Shown here piece after piece: positions 21,105-30,905 of a stretch of 64,000 nt of DNA. The notes below the pieces were generated by a model that worked only from the letters and a program-made list of their open reading frames with translations, was not told the origin of the DNA and ran no database searches. Location of the stretch: NCBI GenBank assembly GCA_947561585.1, contig CANNZV010002312.1:1-64000 (forward strand), in the 5' to 3' direction. Source of the DNA: Caprella mutica (lineage: Eukaryota; Arthropoda; Malacostraca; Amphipoda; Caprellidae). Numbering within the stretch: the first letter of the stretch is position 1; each line of letters starts with the position of its first letter. Position numbers and translations under genes: made by a program.

Positions 21105-22385
21105 CAGGGTGGGGCGTAAGTTTGGAAGCAATTTTTCAAACATTAATATAATTCTTAAAAATAAGTTCCTAAGTAGGTGATAGGGTTTGAACTATAGTAG
21201 AGACACTACATTCTGACGTGGCAGTGTTATTTTTTACAAAAATTTAGTCAATTCAAAAATGTCAGACAAAAGAGAAGCAATTATTGCTCTACACCGTGCC
21301 GGGAAGTCAGATTCCGTCATTTCAAAGACTCTCTCAATAGCGAGATCGACTGTTTGGAAGTGTGTGAAGCGTTTTAATGAGAGAAGAGACTTGACTGATC
21401 GTCCAAGAAGTGGTAGACCACGCTCACAACGCACCAAACAACTGATAAATTGTGCCCGAGAGAAGATCAGGAGGAACCCGAAAAGGTCAATACGATTGTT
21501 AGCCAAAACAGCTAATGTGAGTCCCAGAACAATGAGAAGAGTTGTCAAAGAAGACCTAAAGATGTCCTCTTTCACCCTCCAAAAGAGACAGACTTTGTCA
21601 GAAGCTGTAAAGAAGAAGAGATTGGAGAGAAGCAAAGCACTTCTGAGAGAATTGAAGTCTGGCACGGCTGGTGAAATTGTTTGGTCTGACGAAAAAATTT
21701 TCACAGTGGAAATGGCTCACAACCGGAGGAATGACAGAATAATTGGTAAAAGTGCAAAAGACATCCCATACAACCAAAAAACTGTCCACAGAACCATGAA
21801 ACCTGCTTCAGTAATGGTCTGGGCCGCCGTTTCAGAAACTTGGAGATCTCCTTTAATTTTTGTGGAACAAGGCGCCAAAATCAATGCTAAATGTTATATT
21901 GAGAATATTTTGACGCCAATGTTGGAGTCAGCTAAGGATCACTTCGGTAATGACACTCTATGGACATTTCAGCAAGACGGCGCGACTTCACATACTGCAA
22001 ATGTCACTCAAAACTGGTGCCATGACCATCTTCCACGGTTTTGGTCCAAAGAAATGTGGCCTCCCTGCTCCCCAGATGTTAATCCTATGGACTTTTCGGT
22101 ATGGTCCATTCTTGAATCAAAGGCCTGTGGTAAATTCCATCGCAGTGTGGATGATTTAAAGCGTTCGCTCCAGAGATCTTGGAAGGAAATTTCACAAAAA
22201 CAGTTGCGTGCCGCAGTAGGAGGAGTTCGGAGGAGATTTGAGGCTGTTACTAAAAACATGGGGGGACATTTTGAATACATTTATGATTTTTCAATCATAA
22301 ATACATAACTGTAAATTATTAAATATATTTTTCGTTGGATTATAATATGCACTTTCATTTGCTTCCAAACTTACGCTCCACCCTG
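21105..22385 (+). mobile_element. Complete maT-type (DD37D) mariner element
   Basis: The terminal inverted repeats are 27 bp with a single mismatch (CAGGGTGGGGCGTAAGTTTG... against its inverse ending at 22385). TA precedes the left end; TGTA follows the right. The only content is one uninterrupted transposase gene (21259-22308). Near-identical ends and an open gene suggest a recent arrival compared with the decayed elements nearby. Confidence 0.92.
21259..22308 (+). CDS. maT-type Tc1/mariner transposase, intact
   Basis: This 349-residue transposase would cut and paste its own element by DDE chemistry at TA targets. Residues 1-45 form a first helix-turn-helix (REAIIALHRAGKSDSVISK). A GRPR linker sits at 52-55, and a second helical DNA-binding region spans about 62-115 (RRNPKRSIRLLAK). 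The catalytic core begins near 139. First aspartate is D144 in VWSDEKIF, second D240 in FQQDGATSHTA, third D278 in SPDVNPMDF. The 37 residues between the second and third give the DD37D signature of the maT group. KPASVMVWAAVSE (181-193) is the conserved VMVW block. The length is normal for the family and the gene is intronless with no frameshift. The ATG at 21259 is the first in frame and lies 154 bp inside the left inverted repeat. Smaller ORFs on both strands here are shadows. Confidence 0.95.
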   Translation: MSDKREAIIALHRAGKSDSVISKTLSIARSTVWKCVKRFNERRDLTDRPRSGRPRSQRTKQLINCAREKIRRNPKRSIRLLAKTANVSPRTMRRVVKEDLKMSSFTLQKRQTLSEAVKKKRLERSKALLRELKSGTAGEIVWSDEKIFTVEMAHNRRNDRIIGKSAKDIPYNQKTVHRTMKPASVMVWAAVSETWRSPLIFVEQGAKINAKCYIENILTPMLESAKDHFGNDTLWTFQQDGATSHTANVTQNWCHDHLPRFWSKEMWPPCSPDVNPMDFSVWSILESKACGKFHRSVDDLKRSLQRSWKEISQKQLRAAVGGVRRRFEAVTKNMGGHFEYIYDFSIINT

Positions 22386-22633
22386 TGTAATGGATGATTG
22401 AAATATCATTCGACGAAATTTAAATATAATTCGACGAAATTCAAAGATTATTCGACGAAATGTAGAGATCGATCGTAAATTTGAAACACTATAATGTCTG
22501 TAGTTATGATAGTCTTAAATAAAATACGATCTATAATTATCGTGATTGACAGTAATAAACGATTTATTGAATATTCATTTACCGACTGAGATGTTTGATA
22601 TTATTATTGATAATTTTTTTCCCTGCTACTCAG

Positions 22634-22697
22634 GTTTGCTGGGCGCAACTGATTTACGCTGCAGTTATCGTCTCCCGCCGCTTTTGTTACCGGTTAC
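22634..22697 (+). other. Candidate GC-rich internal exon
   Basis: A 64-nt GC-rich segment in AT-rich surroundings follows a polypyrimidine tract and AG (TTTTTTTCCCTGCTACTCAG) and ends at GTGAGTAG, a good donor. It is open in two frames: one reads VCWAQLIYAAVIVSRRFCYR, the other LLGATDLRCSYRLPPLLLPV. The sharp composition change exactly between the splice-like signals is the main argument. No family recognised, and its phases do not join simply to the candidate exon at 29711. Confidence 0.35.
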
Positions 22698-24404
22698 GTG
22701 AGTAGATTATTTAACTAGTTAATTTTTAGATGAAATCAATGCCATCCTTCATATTTACCTTTTACTGATTTATTTCTACAATATAACTCAAATATAGAAA
22801 TTTACCCAATTCTATAATATTTTTAAATCTTCCAATAAGCAAAGAATGTTTCAATTTTATATCATTTTTCTAATCATATCAATTTTATTTTCTGATTGGA
22901 TCGCATTATTTTCATCGGGTTTAGTTGGGTTATTAAATAACTAATTATGTAATTTATTCTGTTATACTTCAGATATAATTTGACATCAAATTTATGATCT
23001 TTTGATTTATTATTTGATTTATAGATATTTATTTAGTTAAAATGTCTCTACTTAATTTTCTAATTATTTGTTTATGGTTTATTTTCAATAAACTAAATTG
23101 TTAATCATTGTTGAATTAACATTCCATAATTAGTAGCTAGTATTAGATGTAATGTAATTCTACAACCAGTAGTCTCTACATATTATTATGATTATAAACA
23201 CATACGTTATCTCATAATAATTTCTATTTCACTACAGCAAATAAAAATGGCTATTTTAAATGTTGATAATCTCATAAATTATTATTTGCCCGTTAATTAG
23301 TATGTGATATAGCTGTATGAAGCCTTTAATTCTAATTTCCCCATTAAATATCAACACTGTTAATTCAATATCTATGATTAATTATTTAAAATATGTTTAA
23401 GTGTATATTTTATTGATAACCCAATTGAATTCTATTGAATGATGTTGTACACATTATATTCAAAATATTCATTCACTCACAAATATTTTTTTAAATACGA
23501 TATTTTTCCATTACAAATAGAAAGAACTGTATGTTCAATTTATTGAAGAATTATCCTAAACCTAATCTGTACAACATATTCTTTTAACATTTCCAATATG
23601 ATGTGATCGATAGGTCGATCTGTGATCTAAGTTAGAATTCCGAGATCTGACGGTCGAATGTTGAATATAGTTTTGATTCATTGTAAATTGAAATGAAGAA
23701 CTATTGTTATCGATTTTTTTTTAACAATTGGTGGATTTTTATAATCACACTTTTCTATCAAATTGTTCGTATATTTTTCTCTTGAACCGTATTCGGAAAT
23801 CTCGTAACTATATTTCGTTAGATACATTCACTCTAATATAACTACTTTCTTCGTCAATATTTAAAATGGCGGTAGTTACATTATTACTTTTAAATTGCTA
23901 CAGAAATTTCTGTATAGTAAAATCTCGTTATTATCTTTTTAAAGTTATAACAGTTGGTTTATTTGTAGGTAGTAATAGCTTCAAATAATTTCATTGCCAA
24001 TTATTATCATTCTAAATTGTGATGTGGCATCAAAATTACGTTTAATCTTTTCTCATAACTGCAGTTACGACGTTTTTGACTATTTTCAAAGTTTCTCAGA
24101 GCCAATATGAGATGAGACTTCATCGAAATCGAGCTTTCATAATTCAGGCCGTGTTCGCCATTACGAAAAAGTCGTTAGTTAATGGAGCTAAGGTCATAAT
24201 TTCCTCCATTGCTCTTATGTTTTCTTGAAATGTTCTTCCCGTGTTTATAGTGCATCGTAAGCTGAAAAATGACTTAGTGTGGCTCGTCCATCTCCGTTTG
24301 ATTAGTCATTGAAGACTCGTGATGGCCCAATTGCCGCCATTTTGTGTTCCCATCCAACCAAGTTCAAGAAAGAAGGGAGTTTGTGAAAGGAAAGCTTGTG
24401 ACTC
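22698..24404. other. AT-rich, intron-like stretch
   Basis: Long AT-rich sequence with no sustained frames. A less AT-rich part from about 24050 to 24430 precedes a strong donor signal and includes a 28-codon small ORF (from 24319) just upstream of the ATG at 24405. It could be a 5' untranslated exon. Confidence 0.4.
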
Positions 24405-24433
24405 ATGAAAGGAGCCTTACAGTTTATCACCAA
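24405..24433 (+). other. Candidate first coding exon segment
   Basis: ATG AAA GGA GCC TTA CAG lies within a less AT-rich block that ends at CACCAA followed by GTAAGTG, a near-consensus donor. It would encode MKGALQFIT plus two bases. Joining directly to 29711 would cause an early stop, so any partner exon is unknown. Support is only the donor and composition. Confidence 0.2.
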
Positions 24434-24516
24434 GTAAGTGAATTAAAATAGATTCAAACTGTGTTATACTTTTCTATTGAACATAATGTAGCTAGCTGTA
24501 GCAATAGAATAGGTAT

Positions 24517-24570
24517 ATTTTGATATTCCGAAGCAGACAGACGTTAAACCCCTACTAAAATTAATATTTA
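24517..24570 (+). mobile_element. RP500 3' fragment
   Basis: Only the family terminus is present: TTCCGAAGCAGAC, then AGACGTTAAACCCCTACTAAA, followed by AT-rich sequence. A 5'-truncated copy such as this is expected of target-primed reverse transcription. Confidence 0.75.
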
Positions 24571-25078
24571 TATATTGTAGTTTGGTAGAAACTACTTAAA
24601 TACATGAATGGAACATGAACGTGAAAATATTGAATAGACCATTTCCAAAATAAGTAGAACTAATTTACCACAATGCATGCAAATAAGCTTAATTTAATAA
24701 AGTTATCTGATCAGAGTATTATAGATTGTAAATATTCATTTAATTCAATTTCTTTTGTGAATAAAATAATACGATAACTAGATCAACATACAATTAGATA
24801 GTAAATATATCTATCAAATATCTATAGAATTAACTGATAATTTAGATCAGGAAATGATACTCCTTATAATCAAGATGCATTCAATTGATGCAAATTGACC
24901 TCAATATTTGTGGCTTCGTTAGAAAGGTGTTGTAAATAGACCATTATACTCGATGTGTTTAGTGCAAACAATTAGGTCAGGTATAAATAGCTATGGAATA
25001 GAGATGTATGCCCCAAATGAATTAACCTGATGGAGGATTTAAACATTGTAACATTATTTTTCGATCTTTCTTTGTTAT

Positions 25079-27345
25079 TGTGAGAATGACTGTGGAGTGG
25101 TGTGTGAGAATGACTGTGGAGTGGTGTGAGAGAATGACTGTAGAGTGGTGTGAGAGAATGACTGTAGAGTGGTGTGAGAGAATGACTGTAGAGTGGTGTG
25201 AGAGAATGACTGTGGAGTGGTGTGTGAGAATGACTGTGGAGTGGTGTGTGAGAATGACTGTGGAGTGGTGTGAGAGAATGACTGTAGAGTGGTGTGAGAG
25301 AATGACTGTAGAGTGGTGTGAGAGAATGACTGTGGAGTGGTGTGAGAGAATGACTGTGGAGTGGTGTGAGAGAATGACTGTGGAGTGGTGTGAGAGAATG
25401 ACTGTAGAGTGGTGTGAGAGAATGACTGTAGAGTGGTGTGAGAGAATGACTGTAGAGTGGTGTGTGAGAATGACTGTAGAGTGGTGTGAGAGAATGACTG
25501 TGGAGTGGTGTGAGAGAATGACTGTGGAGTGGTGTGTGAGAATGACTGTGGAGTGGTGTGTGAGAATGACTGTGGAGTGGTGTGAGAGAATGACTGTAGA
25601 GTGGTGTGAGAGAATGACTGTTGAGTGGTGTGAGAGAATGACTGTGGAGTGGTGTGAGAGAGAATGACTGTGGAGTGGTGTGAGAGAGAATGACTGTGGA
25701 GTGGTGTGAGAGAGAATGACTGTGGAGTGGTGTGAGAGAGGATGACTGTGGAGTGGTGTGAGAGAGGATGACTGTAGAGTGGTGTGAGAGAGGATGACTG
25801 TAGAGTGGTGTGAGAGAGGATGACTGTGGAGTGGTGTGAGAGAGGATGACTGTGGAGTGGTGTGAGAGAGGATGACTGTGGAGTGGTGTGAGAGAGAATG
25901 ACTGTGGAGTGGTGTGAGAGAGAATGACTGTGGAGTGGTGTGAGAGAGAATGACTGTGGAGTGGTGTGAGAGAGAATGACTGTGGAGTGGTGTGAGAGAG
26001 AATGACTGTGGAGTGGTGTGAGAGAGAATGACTGTGGAGTGGTGTGAGAGAGAATGACTGTGGAGTGGTGTGAGAGAGAATGACTGTGGAGTGGTGTGAG
26101 AGAGAATGACTGTGGAGTGGTGTGAGAGAGAATGACTGTGGAGTGGTGTGAGAGAGAATGACTGTGGAGTGGTGTGAGAGAGAATGACTGTGGAGTGGTG
26201 TGAGAGAGAATGACTGTGGAGTGGTGTGAGAGAGAATGACTGTGGAGTGGTGTGAGAGAGAATGACTGTGGAGTGGTGTGAGAGAGAATGACTGTGGAGT
26301 GGTGTGAGAGAGAATGACTGTGGAGTGGTGTGAGAGAGAATGACTGTGGAGTGGTGTGAGAGAGAATGACTGTGGAGTGGTGTGAGAGAGAATGACTGTG
26401 GAGTGGTGTGAGAGAGAATGACTGTGGAGTGGTGTGAGAGAGAATGACTGTGGAGTGGTGTGAGAGAGAATGACTGTGGAGTGGTGTGAGAGAGAATGAC
26501 TGTGGAGTGGTGTGAGAGAGAATGACTGTGGAGTGGTGTGAGAGAGAATGACTGTGGAGTGGTGTGAGAGAGAATGACTGTGGAGTGGTGTGAGAGAGAA
26601 TGACTGTGGAGTGGTGTGAGAGAGAATGACTGTGGAGTGGTGTGAGAGAGAATGACTCGAGTGGTGTGTGAGAGAGAATGACTCGAGTGGTGTGTGATAG
26701 AGAATGACTCGAGTGGTGTGTGAGAGAATGACTCGAGTGGTGTGTGATAGAGAATGACTCGAGTGGTGTGTGATAGAGAATGACTCGAGTGGTGTGTGAT
26801 AGAGAATGACTCGAGTGGTGTGTGATAGAGAATGACTCGAGTGGTGTGTGATAGAGAATGACTCGAGTGGTGTGTGATAGAGAATGACTCGAGTGGTGTG
26901 TGATAGAGAATGACTCGAGTGGTGTGTGATAGAGAATGACTCGAGTGGTGTGTGATAGAGAATGACTCGAGTGGTGTGTGATAGAGAATGACTCGAGTGG
27001 TGTGTGATAGAGAATGACTCGAGTGGTGTGTGATAGAGAATGACTCGAGTGGTGTGTGATAGAGAATGACTCGAGTGGTGTGTGATAGAGAATGACTCGA
27101 GTGGTGTGTGATAGAGAATGACTCGAGTGGTGTGTGATAGAGAATGACTCGAGTGGTGTGTGATAGAGAATGACTCGAGTGGTGTGTGATAGAGAATGAC
27201 TCGAGTGGTGTGTGATAGAGAATGACTCGAGTGGTGTGTGATAGAGAATGACTCGAGTGGTGTGTGATAGAGAATGACTCGAGTGGTGTGTGATAGAGAA
27301 TGACTGATGAGTTGTGTGAGAGAATGATGGTGGAGTGGTTGTCTT
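25079..27345. repeat. Three-block minisatellite (24- and 26-bp units)
   Basis: Block A (about 25080-25656) has 24-bp units AGAATGACTGTGGAGTGG plus TGTGAG. Block B (about 25657-26650) has 26-bp units with an extra AG. Block C (about 26651-27305) has 26-bp units with a CTCGAG core (AGAATGACTCGAGTGGTGTG plus TGATAG). The blocks adjoin without spacers. Because the minus strand lacks stops in the units, three overlapping open frames of 780 to 901 codons arise (serine/histidine/threonine-rich with a 26-residue period). The plus strand of block A is open for 195 codons. I treat these as artefacts of the repeat. Confidence 0.97.
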
Positions 27346-27972
27346 TGAGGTGGTGACAGGACAATAACCCCCCGTGCAAAATACCCACCTGACAAACCCC
27401 ACCCCTCCCCCGTGCAATTAAATTCCCGGACAAAAACCAAAAGCAAAAAACCTCCGGTCGATATAAATAGCCTAATTCAATTTTATTAATTTTCATAATT
27501 TTATTATTAATTAAATTACTATATGTTATAAATATAAAGAGATATAGCGCACCTAAGGTTAGGTTAGCGGTCCGGTTGGGGGGGGGGGGGGGGGGAGGGG
27601 GAGGGGGGCGGGCTTGGGGGAGGGGGGCTTGCCCTCCCCCCCTCCCGGCCAGGTTTGATAGTGTCAAGATGTATACTGTACATTTTTTTACTATAAAATA
27701 GTTAATTGGGTATACCTTATTTAGCAAAAAAAATTGTCATATTTTTGAAGAAAATGTAATAATTATTTGTTCGCAATGAATAATGTTTAATATATTAATA
27801 AAAATGAGTTATGCTATTTACATAGACCGGTTTTTTTTTACACTGGGGGTTTTTTGCTTGGGGGTTTATCGCACGGGATTTTTTGTCCAGTGGGTATTTT
27901 GCACGAGGGGTTTTTGACCGCGGGTTTCTTTTTTTTTTGCACGGGGGGTTATTGTCCTGGAATCCTGTGAGG
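27343..27972. mobile_element. 614-bp foldback MITE with TGGTGACAGG / GATTCCAGG ends
   Basis: The element 27351-27964 has ends TGGTGACAGGACAATAACCC and the inverse of GATTCCAGGACAATAACCC. It is flanked by CTTTGAGG (27343-27350) and CTGTGAGG (27965-27972), an 8-bp target duplication with one change. The arms consist of repeated CCCCCGTGCAAAATACC-like words (inverse on the right). The centre contains the core AACCTGGCCGGG (on the minus strand near 27640) and an 18-G run. The second copy is at 59322-59839. The left target copy lies at the edge of the minisatellite. Confidence 0.9.
27578..27625 (+). repeat. G-run, quadruplex-prone
   Basis: Eighteen consecutive G at 27578-27595, followed by further runs of four to seven G separated by A, C or CTT. 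This is the largest G tract in the window and lies in the centre of the foldback MITE. Confidence 0.9.
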
Positions 27973-28365
27973 TATAGTGACACTTTGCCTGAAGGAACTT
28001 TAAAGGAACCTACATTCGGCCGAAATACATTTATTTGATTTATTGTTATATAATTGAAAATGACTATTTGAAATTTGAAAAGGTTAATTCATTTAAAACA
28101 GTTGAAATTTAAAATGGATATTTAAGGGAAAACAGTTCTTTAATTTTTTCTCCCTTTGTAGTTGATGATTTTGAATCCCCTTGATTTTGAATAATTTCAA
28201 ATTTTCGAGCAATATATGCTTGCAGTTTGTGGTAAGGATATAATTTGTGTGAATCAGAAAATTTTATTTTCCTTTTATATATAATAACTTTCAATTCCCT
28301 GTAAAAAGAAGAAGAATTACATTAAATATAAGTCTTTCGTACAAATGTCCGTTTCGCCAAGTTTC
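27973..28365. other. AT-rich spacer
   Basis: No recognised gene. A 61-codon minus-strand frame (28109-28294) has no identifiable feature. Confidence 0.5.
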
Positions 28366-28978
28366 CACTCTGCCTGTTGGTAGAGTGGAAAGCCTGTTGG
28401 TAGAGTGGGGATATGGCGAGCCTGCTGGTAGAGTGGGGATGTCGTGAGTCTGTTGGTAGAGTGGAGATGTGGCGAGTCTGTTGGTAGAGTGGAGATGTGG
28501 CGAGTCTGTTGGTAGAGTGGAGACGTGGCGAGCCTGTTGGTAGAGTGGGGTTGTCGTGAGTCTGTTGGTAGAGTGGAGACGTGGCAAGCCTGTTGGTAGA
28601 GTGGGGTTGTCGTGAGTCTGTTGGCAGAGTGGAGATGTGGCAAGCCTGTCGACAGAGTGGAGATGTGGCGAGCCTGTTAGTAGAGTGGAGATGTGGCGAG
28701 CCTGTTAGTAGAGTGGAGATTTGGGGAGACTGTTGGTCGAGTGCGTGTGGCGAGTCTATTGGTCGAGTGCGTGTGGCGAGTGTGTTGACGAAGTGGAGAT
28801 GTGGCGAGCCTGTTGGTAGAGTGGAGATTTGGGGAGACTGTTGGTCGAGTGCGTGTGGCGAGTCTGTTGGTCGAGTGCGTGTGGCGAGTGTGTTGGTAGA
28901 GTGGAGATGTTGCGAGTCTGTTGGTAGAGTGGAGATGTGGCGAGTCTGTTGGTAGAGTGGAGATTTGTTGAGTCTTTT
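28366..28978. repeat. 28-bp minisatellite with 26-bp variants
   Basis: Tandem units of GAGTCTGTTGGTAGAGTGG plus AGATGTGGC (28 bp), with GAGCC, GGGGATGTCGT and CGTGTGGC variants. A block of variant units (GACTGTTGGTCGAGTGCGTG) is repeated at about 28730-28790 and 28840-28890, showing internal higher-order duplication. Several long frames on both strands (up to 224 codons, minus) are repeat artefacts. Confidence 0.95.
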
Positions 28979-29710
28979 GGTACATCCTATTATCATTATT
29001 TAATATTTTTTATTTGATAAATTTAGCATTAGAGGTTAGCTATCTAATTTTAGAGTAAAATCGATCAAAACATACGTGCTAATACTTAAAAGTGCTAATA
29101 TACTCTATTATTAGTTATTACTACTCCTTTAGGTATTCATCTGAAAAGTTCCTGAATAGGTGCATTTCGAATGCTTGATAACTATGAAATAGATTGCGGA
29201 TTTTCTAATTAGAAACTCGTCCGATGAAATTTGAAATCTTTTTGTAATTTAATTTTTATTTTGACTCTTTTATCAACTAATCAAGAGACATAATTTCTTT
29301 TATCCTAAGATTTATTTAGGAGCCTAATTAATTATTTTTCTTTTGTATTGCCTCTATTGAAATCTATCATGTCAATTTATTCATAAGCCTAGAAGGATAA
29401 AAATAATTGAATTTATTATTTCCTTTAGGTGTATCTCCTTACATTCAACATTGCTATACGGATGGTAACTTACATAATATGTACATAATTTTGAACTTTT
29501 TTCCTAAGAGGATTTAAAAAACTAAAATCATAGAACTAAATAGAAAAGAATCAGTAAGGGATAGGTACTGATTCTTTCCTATTACAACTGAAGTTTAACT
29601 ACATTGAACGTGGGGGTTAATTAAGTATATAGAGGTAATAGCTACTTTAGAAATAAATGAATTTATAATTTGCTTTTGTTATCACATGTCCTTGATATTT
29701 TTTCTTTCAG
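28979..29710. other. AT-rich, intron-like stretch
   Basis: No gene recognised. It includes a 12-bp perfect stem (29545-29556 with 29566-29577, loop AGGGATAGG). The right end is a polypyrimidine tract TTTTTTCTTTCAG leading into the candidate exon. Confidence 0.5.
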
Positions 29711-29817
29711 TATAATTACTTCATAACTACTTATTCGGTTGTAGTTGATTTCATAGATACCAAACTACATGGCCATGAAGCTGTAAAAACTCAACAATTG
29801 AATGGAATAATCCAAAG
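29711..29817 (+). other. Candidate internal exon (107 nt, phase 0 to 2)
   Basis: The segment follows TTTTTTCTTTCAG and ends CCAAAG before GTAAGATT, so both splice signals are good. It is open throughout in the frame starting at its first base, giving 35 codons that include TTYSVVVDFIDTKLHGHEAV. Two bases (AG) are left over. These phases fit the candidate exon at 47031-47156. No known domain was recognised, and a non-coding exon or chance match remains possible. Confidence 0.4.
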
Positions 29818-30409
29818 GTAAGATTTTTTCATTAAGGATTAGCTTTATAGTTGTCCGTCGTCATGTAATAATTTAAATTATATTTATAATTATTTTACGT
29901 TTGAAAAGGGAGAACCTGGAAATATTTCCATTCCGAAATTACCTTTGGTAAAGGATAGGGGAATGGCGTCCCGTCTTCCCTGTTTGCCTCTAGATTATTT
30001 ATTGCTCTCATTTTTACAAGTGAATAATTTTTTATAACACTGCAGTGGTGAACTGTTGGTGACTAGCGCTAAGTCTCAGATTTATCTTAACTTGTTGTCT
30101 GTTCAACTATTTCTTTAAGGTTTTTCTTTTCAAACTACCTGTAATCGTGGTGTACAGATATATATGTAATATTTAATTCATATATCTTCGCAAATGCCTG
30201 TATTTATAGGGAGTATCTTTCTATCTTTCCAAGAGCCTGTATCTAAAAATAGTGAGGATTTCGTTACTGTAGCAGATCTACTGTTTTATGCCTTGCTTCT
30301 TGTATTCATATTTTTATTGAAGATATATTTCCTTGCAGACGTTAGAGGGTAATTTCTATACAAAATTTCTTAGTGGATAGTTGGGTTTGTATATCTTTCT
30401 CGCCAAATG
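29818..30409. other. AT-rich, intron-like stretch
   Basis: No gene or repeat family recognised between the candidate exon and the RP500 copy. Confidence 0.5.
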
Positions 30410-30905
30410 CCCCCAAAGGCTCTATCCTGAAACTGTGTGGTGAATGGAAGAGAAGGGGAGTGGCGTCCCTCGGGCCCCAATTTATTTTAATTTGGATTAT
30501 GGATTGTATTTTTAATTAACACCATGTTTATCATTTTTTTTAACGCTACTTGCAGTTTTAGAGGATAGCGCTAGGGTTATGATCTTCAACTACGAGGTCT
30601 TAAGATTTTTGTGTTACGTAGGCTTCATTTACAATCAACTCTTCATTTTCCTCTTCTATCCGTGATTGCAGCCGCCGGTGCTTGTTTTCCTTTTCGTCAC
30701 ATTCCTTGGTAAGTGACAGCATTCACGGAGTAACTCTTCTGCATCTATGAGATTGCCACCAACGGTGGTAAGTGACTTTGTTCGTGGAGCCACTTTCTTT
30801 TCTGACTGCTTCTTTCAGTCCCTTGTACTTGATTTTCTTTTGACGTCAGCGATATGGCTTTTGGTTCCGAAGCACACGTTAAAACCCTACTAAATTAATT
30901 AATTA
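30410..30905 (+). mobile_element. RP500 retroposon copy, near full length
   Basis: Starts GCCCCCAAAGGCTCTATCC, carries all family landmarks, and ends GGTTCCGAAGCACACGTTAAA followed by ACCCTACTAAATTAATTAATT. Flanking words TCTCGCCAAAT (left) and TCTCACCATAT (right) match at 9 of 11 positions, a likely target duplication. No long frame; non-coding. Confidence 0.85.

Noticed and set aside
21234..21789. 156- and 63-codon minus-strand ORFs
   Set aside because: Antisense shadows of the intact maT transposase.
24972..27727. Minus-strand open frames of 780, 824 and 901 codons
   Set aside because: They consist almost wholly of the 24/26-bp minisatellite read in three phases, with no domain and no plausible start or splice context.
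27795..27983. 62-codon lysine/proline-rich ORF
   Set aside because: Lies in the repetitive arm of the foldback MITE.
28291..28996. ORFs of 98-224 codons on both strands
   Set aside because: All are readings of the 28-bp minisatellite.
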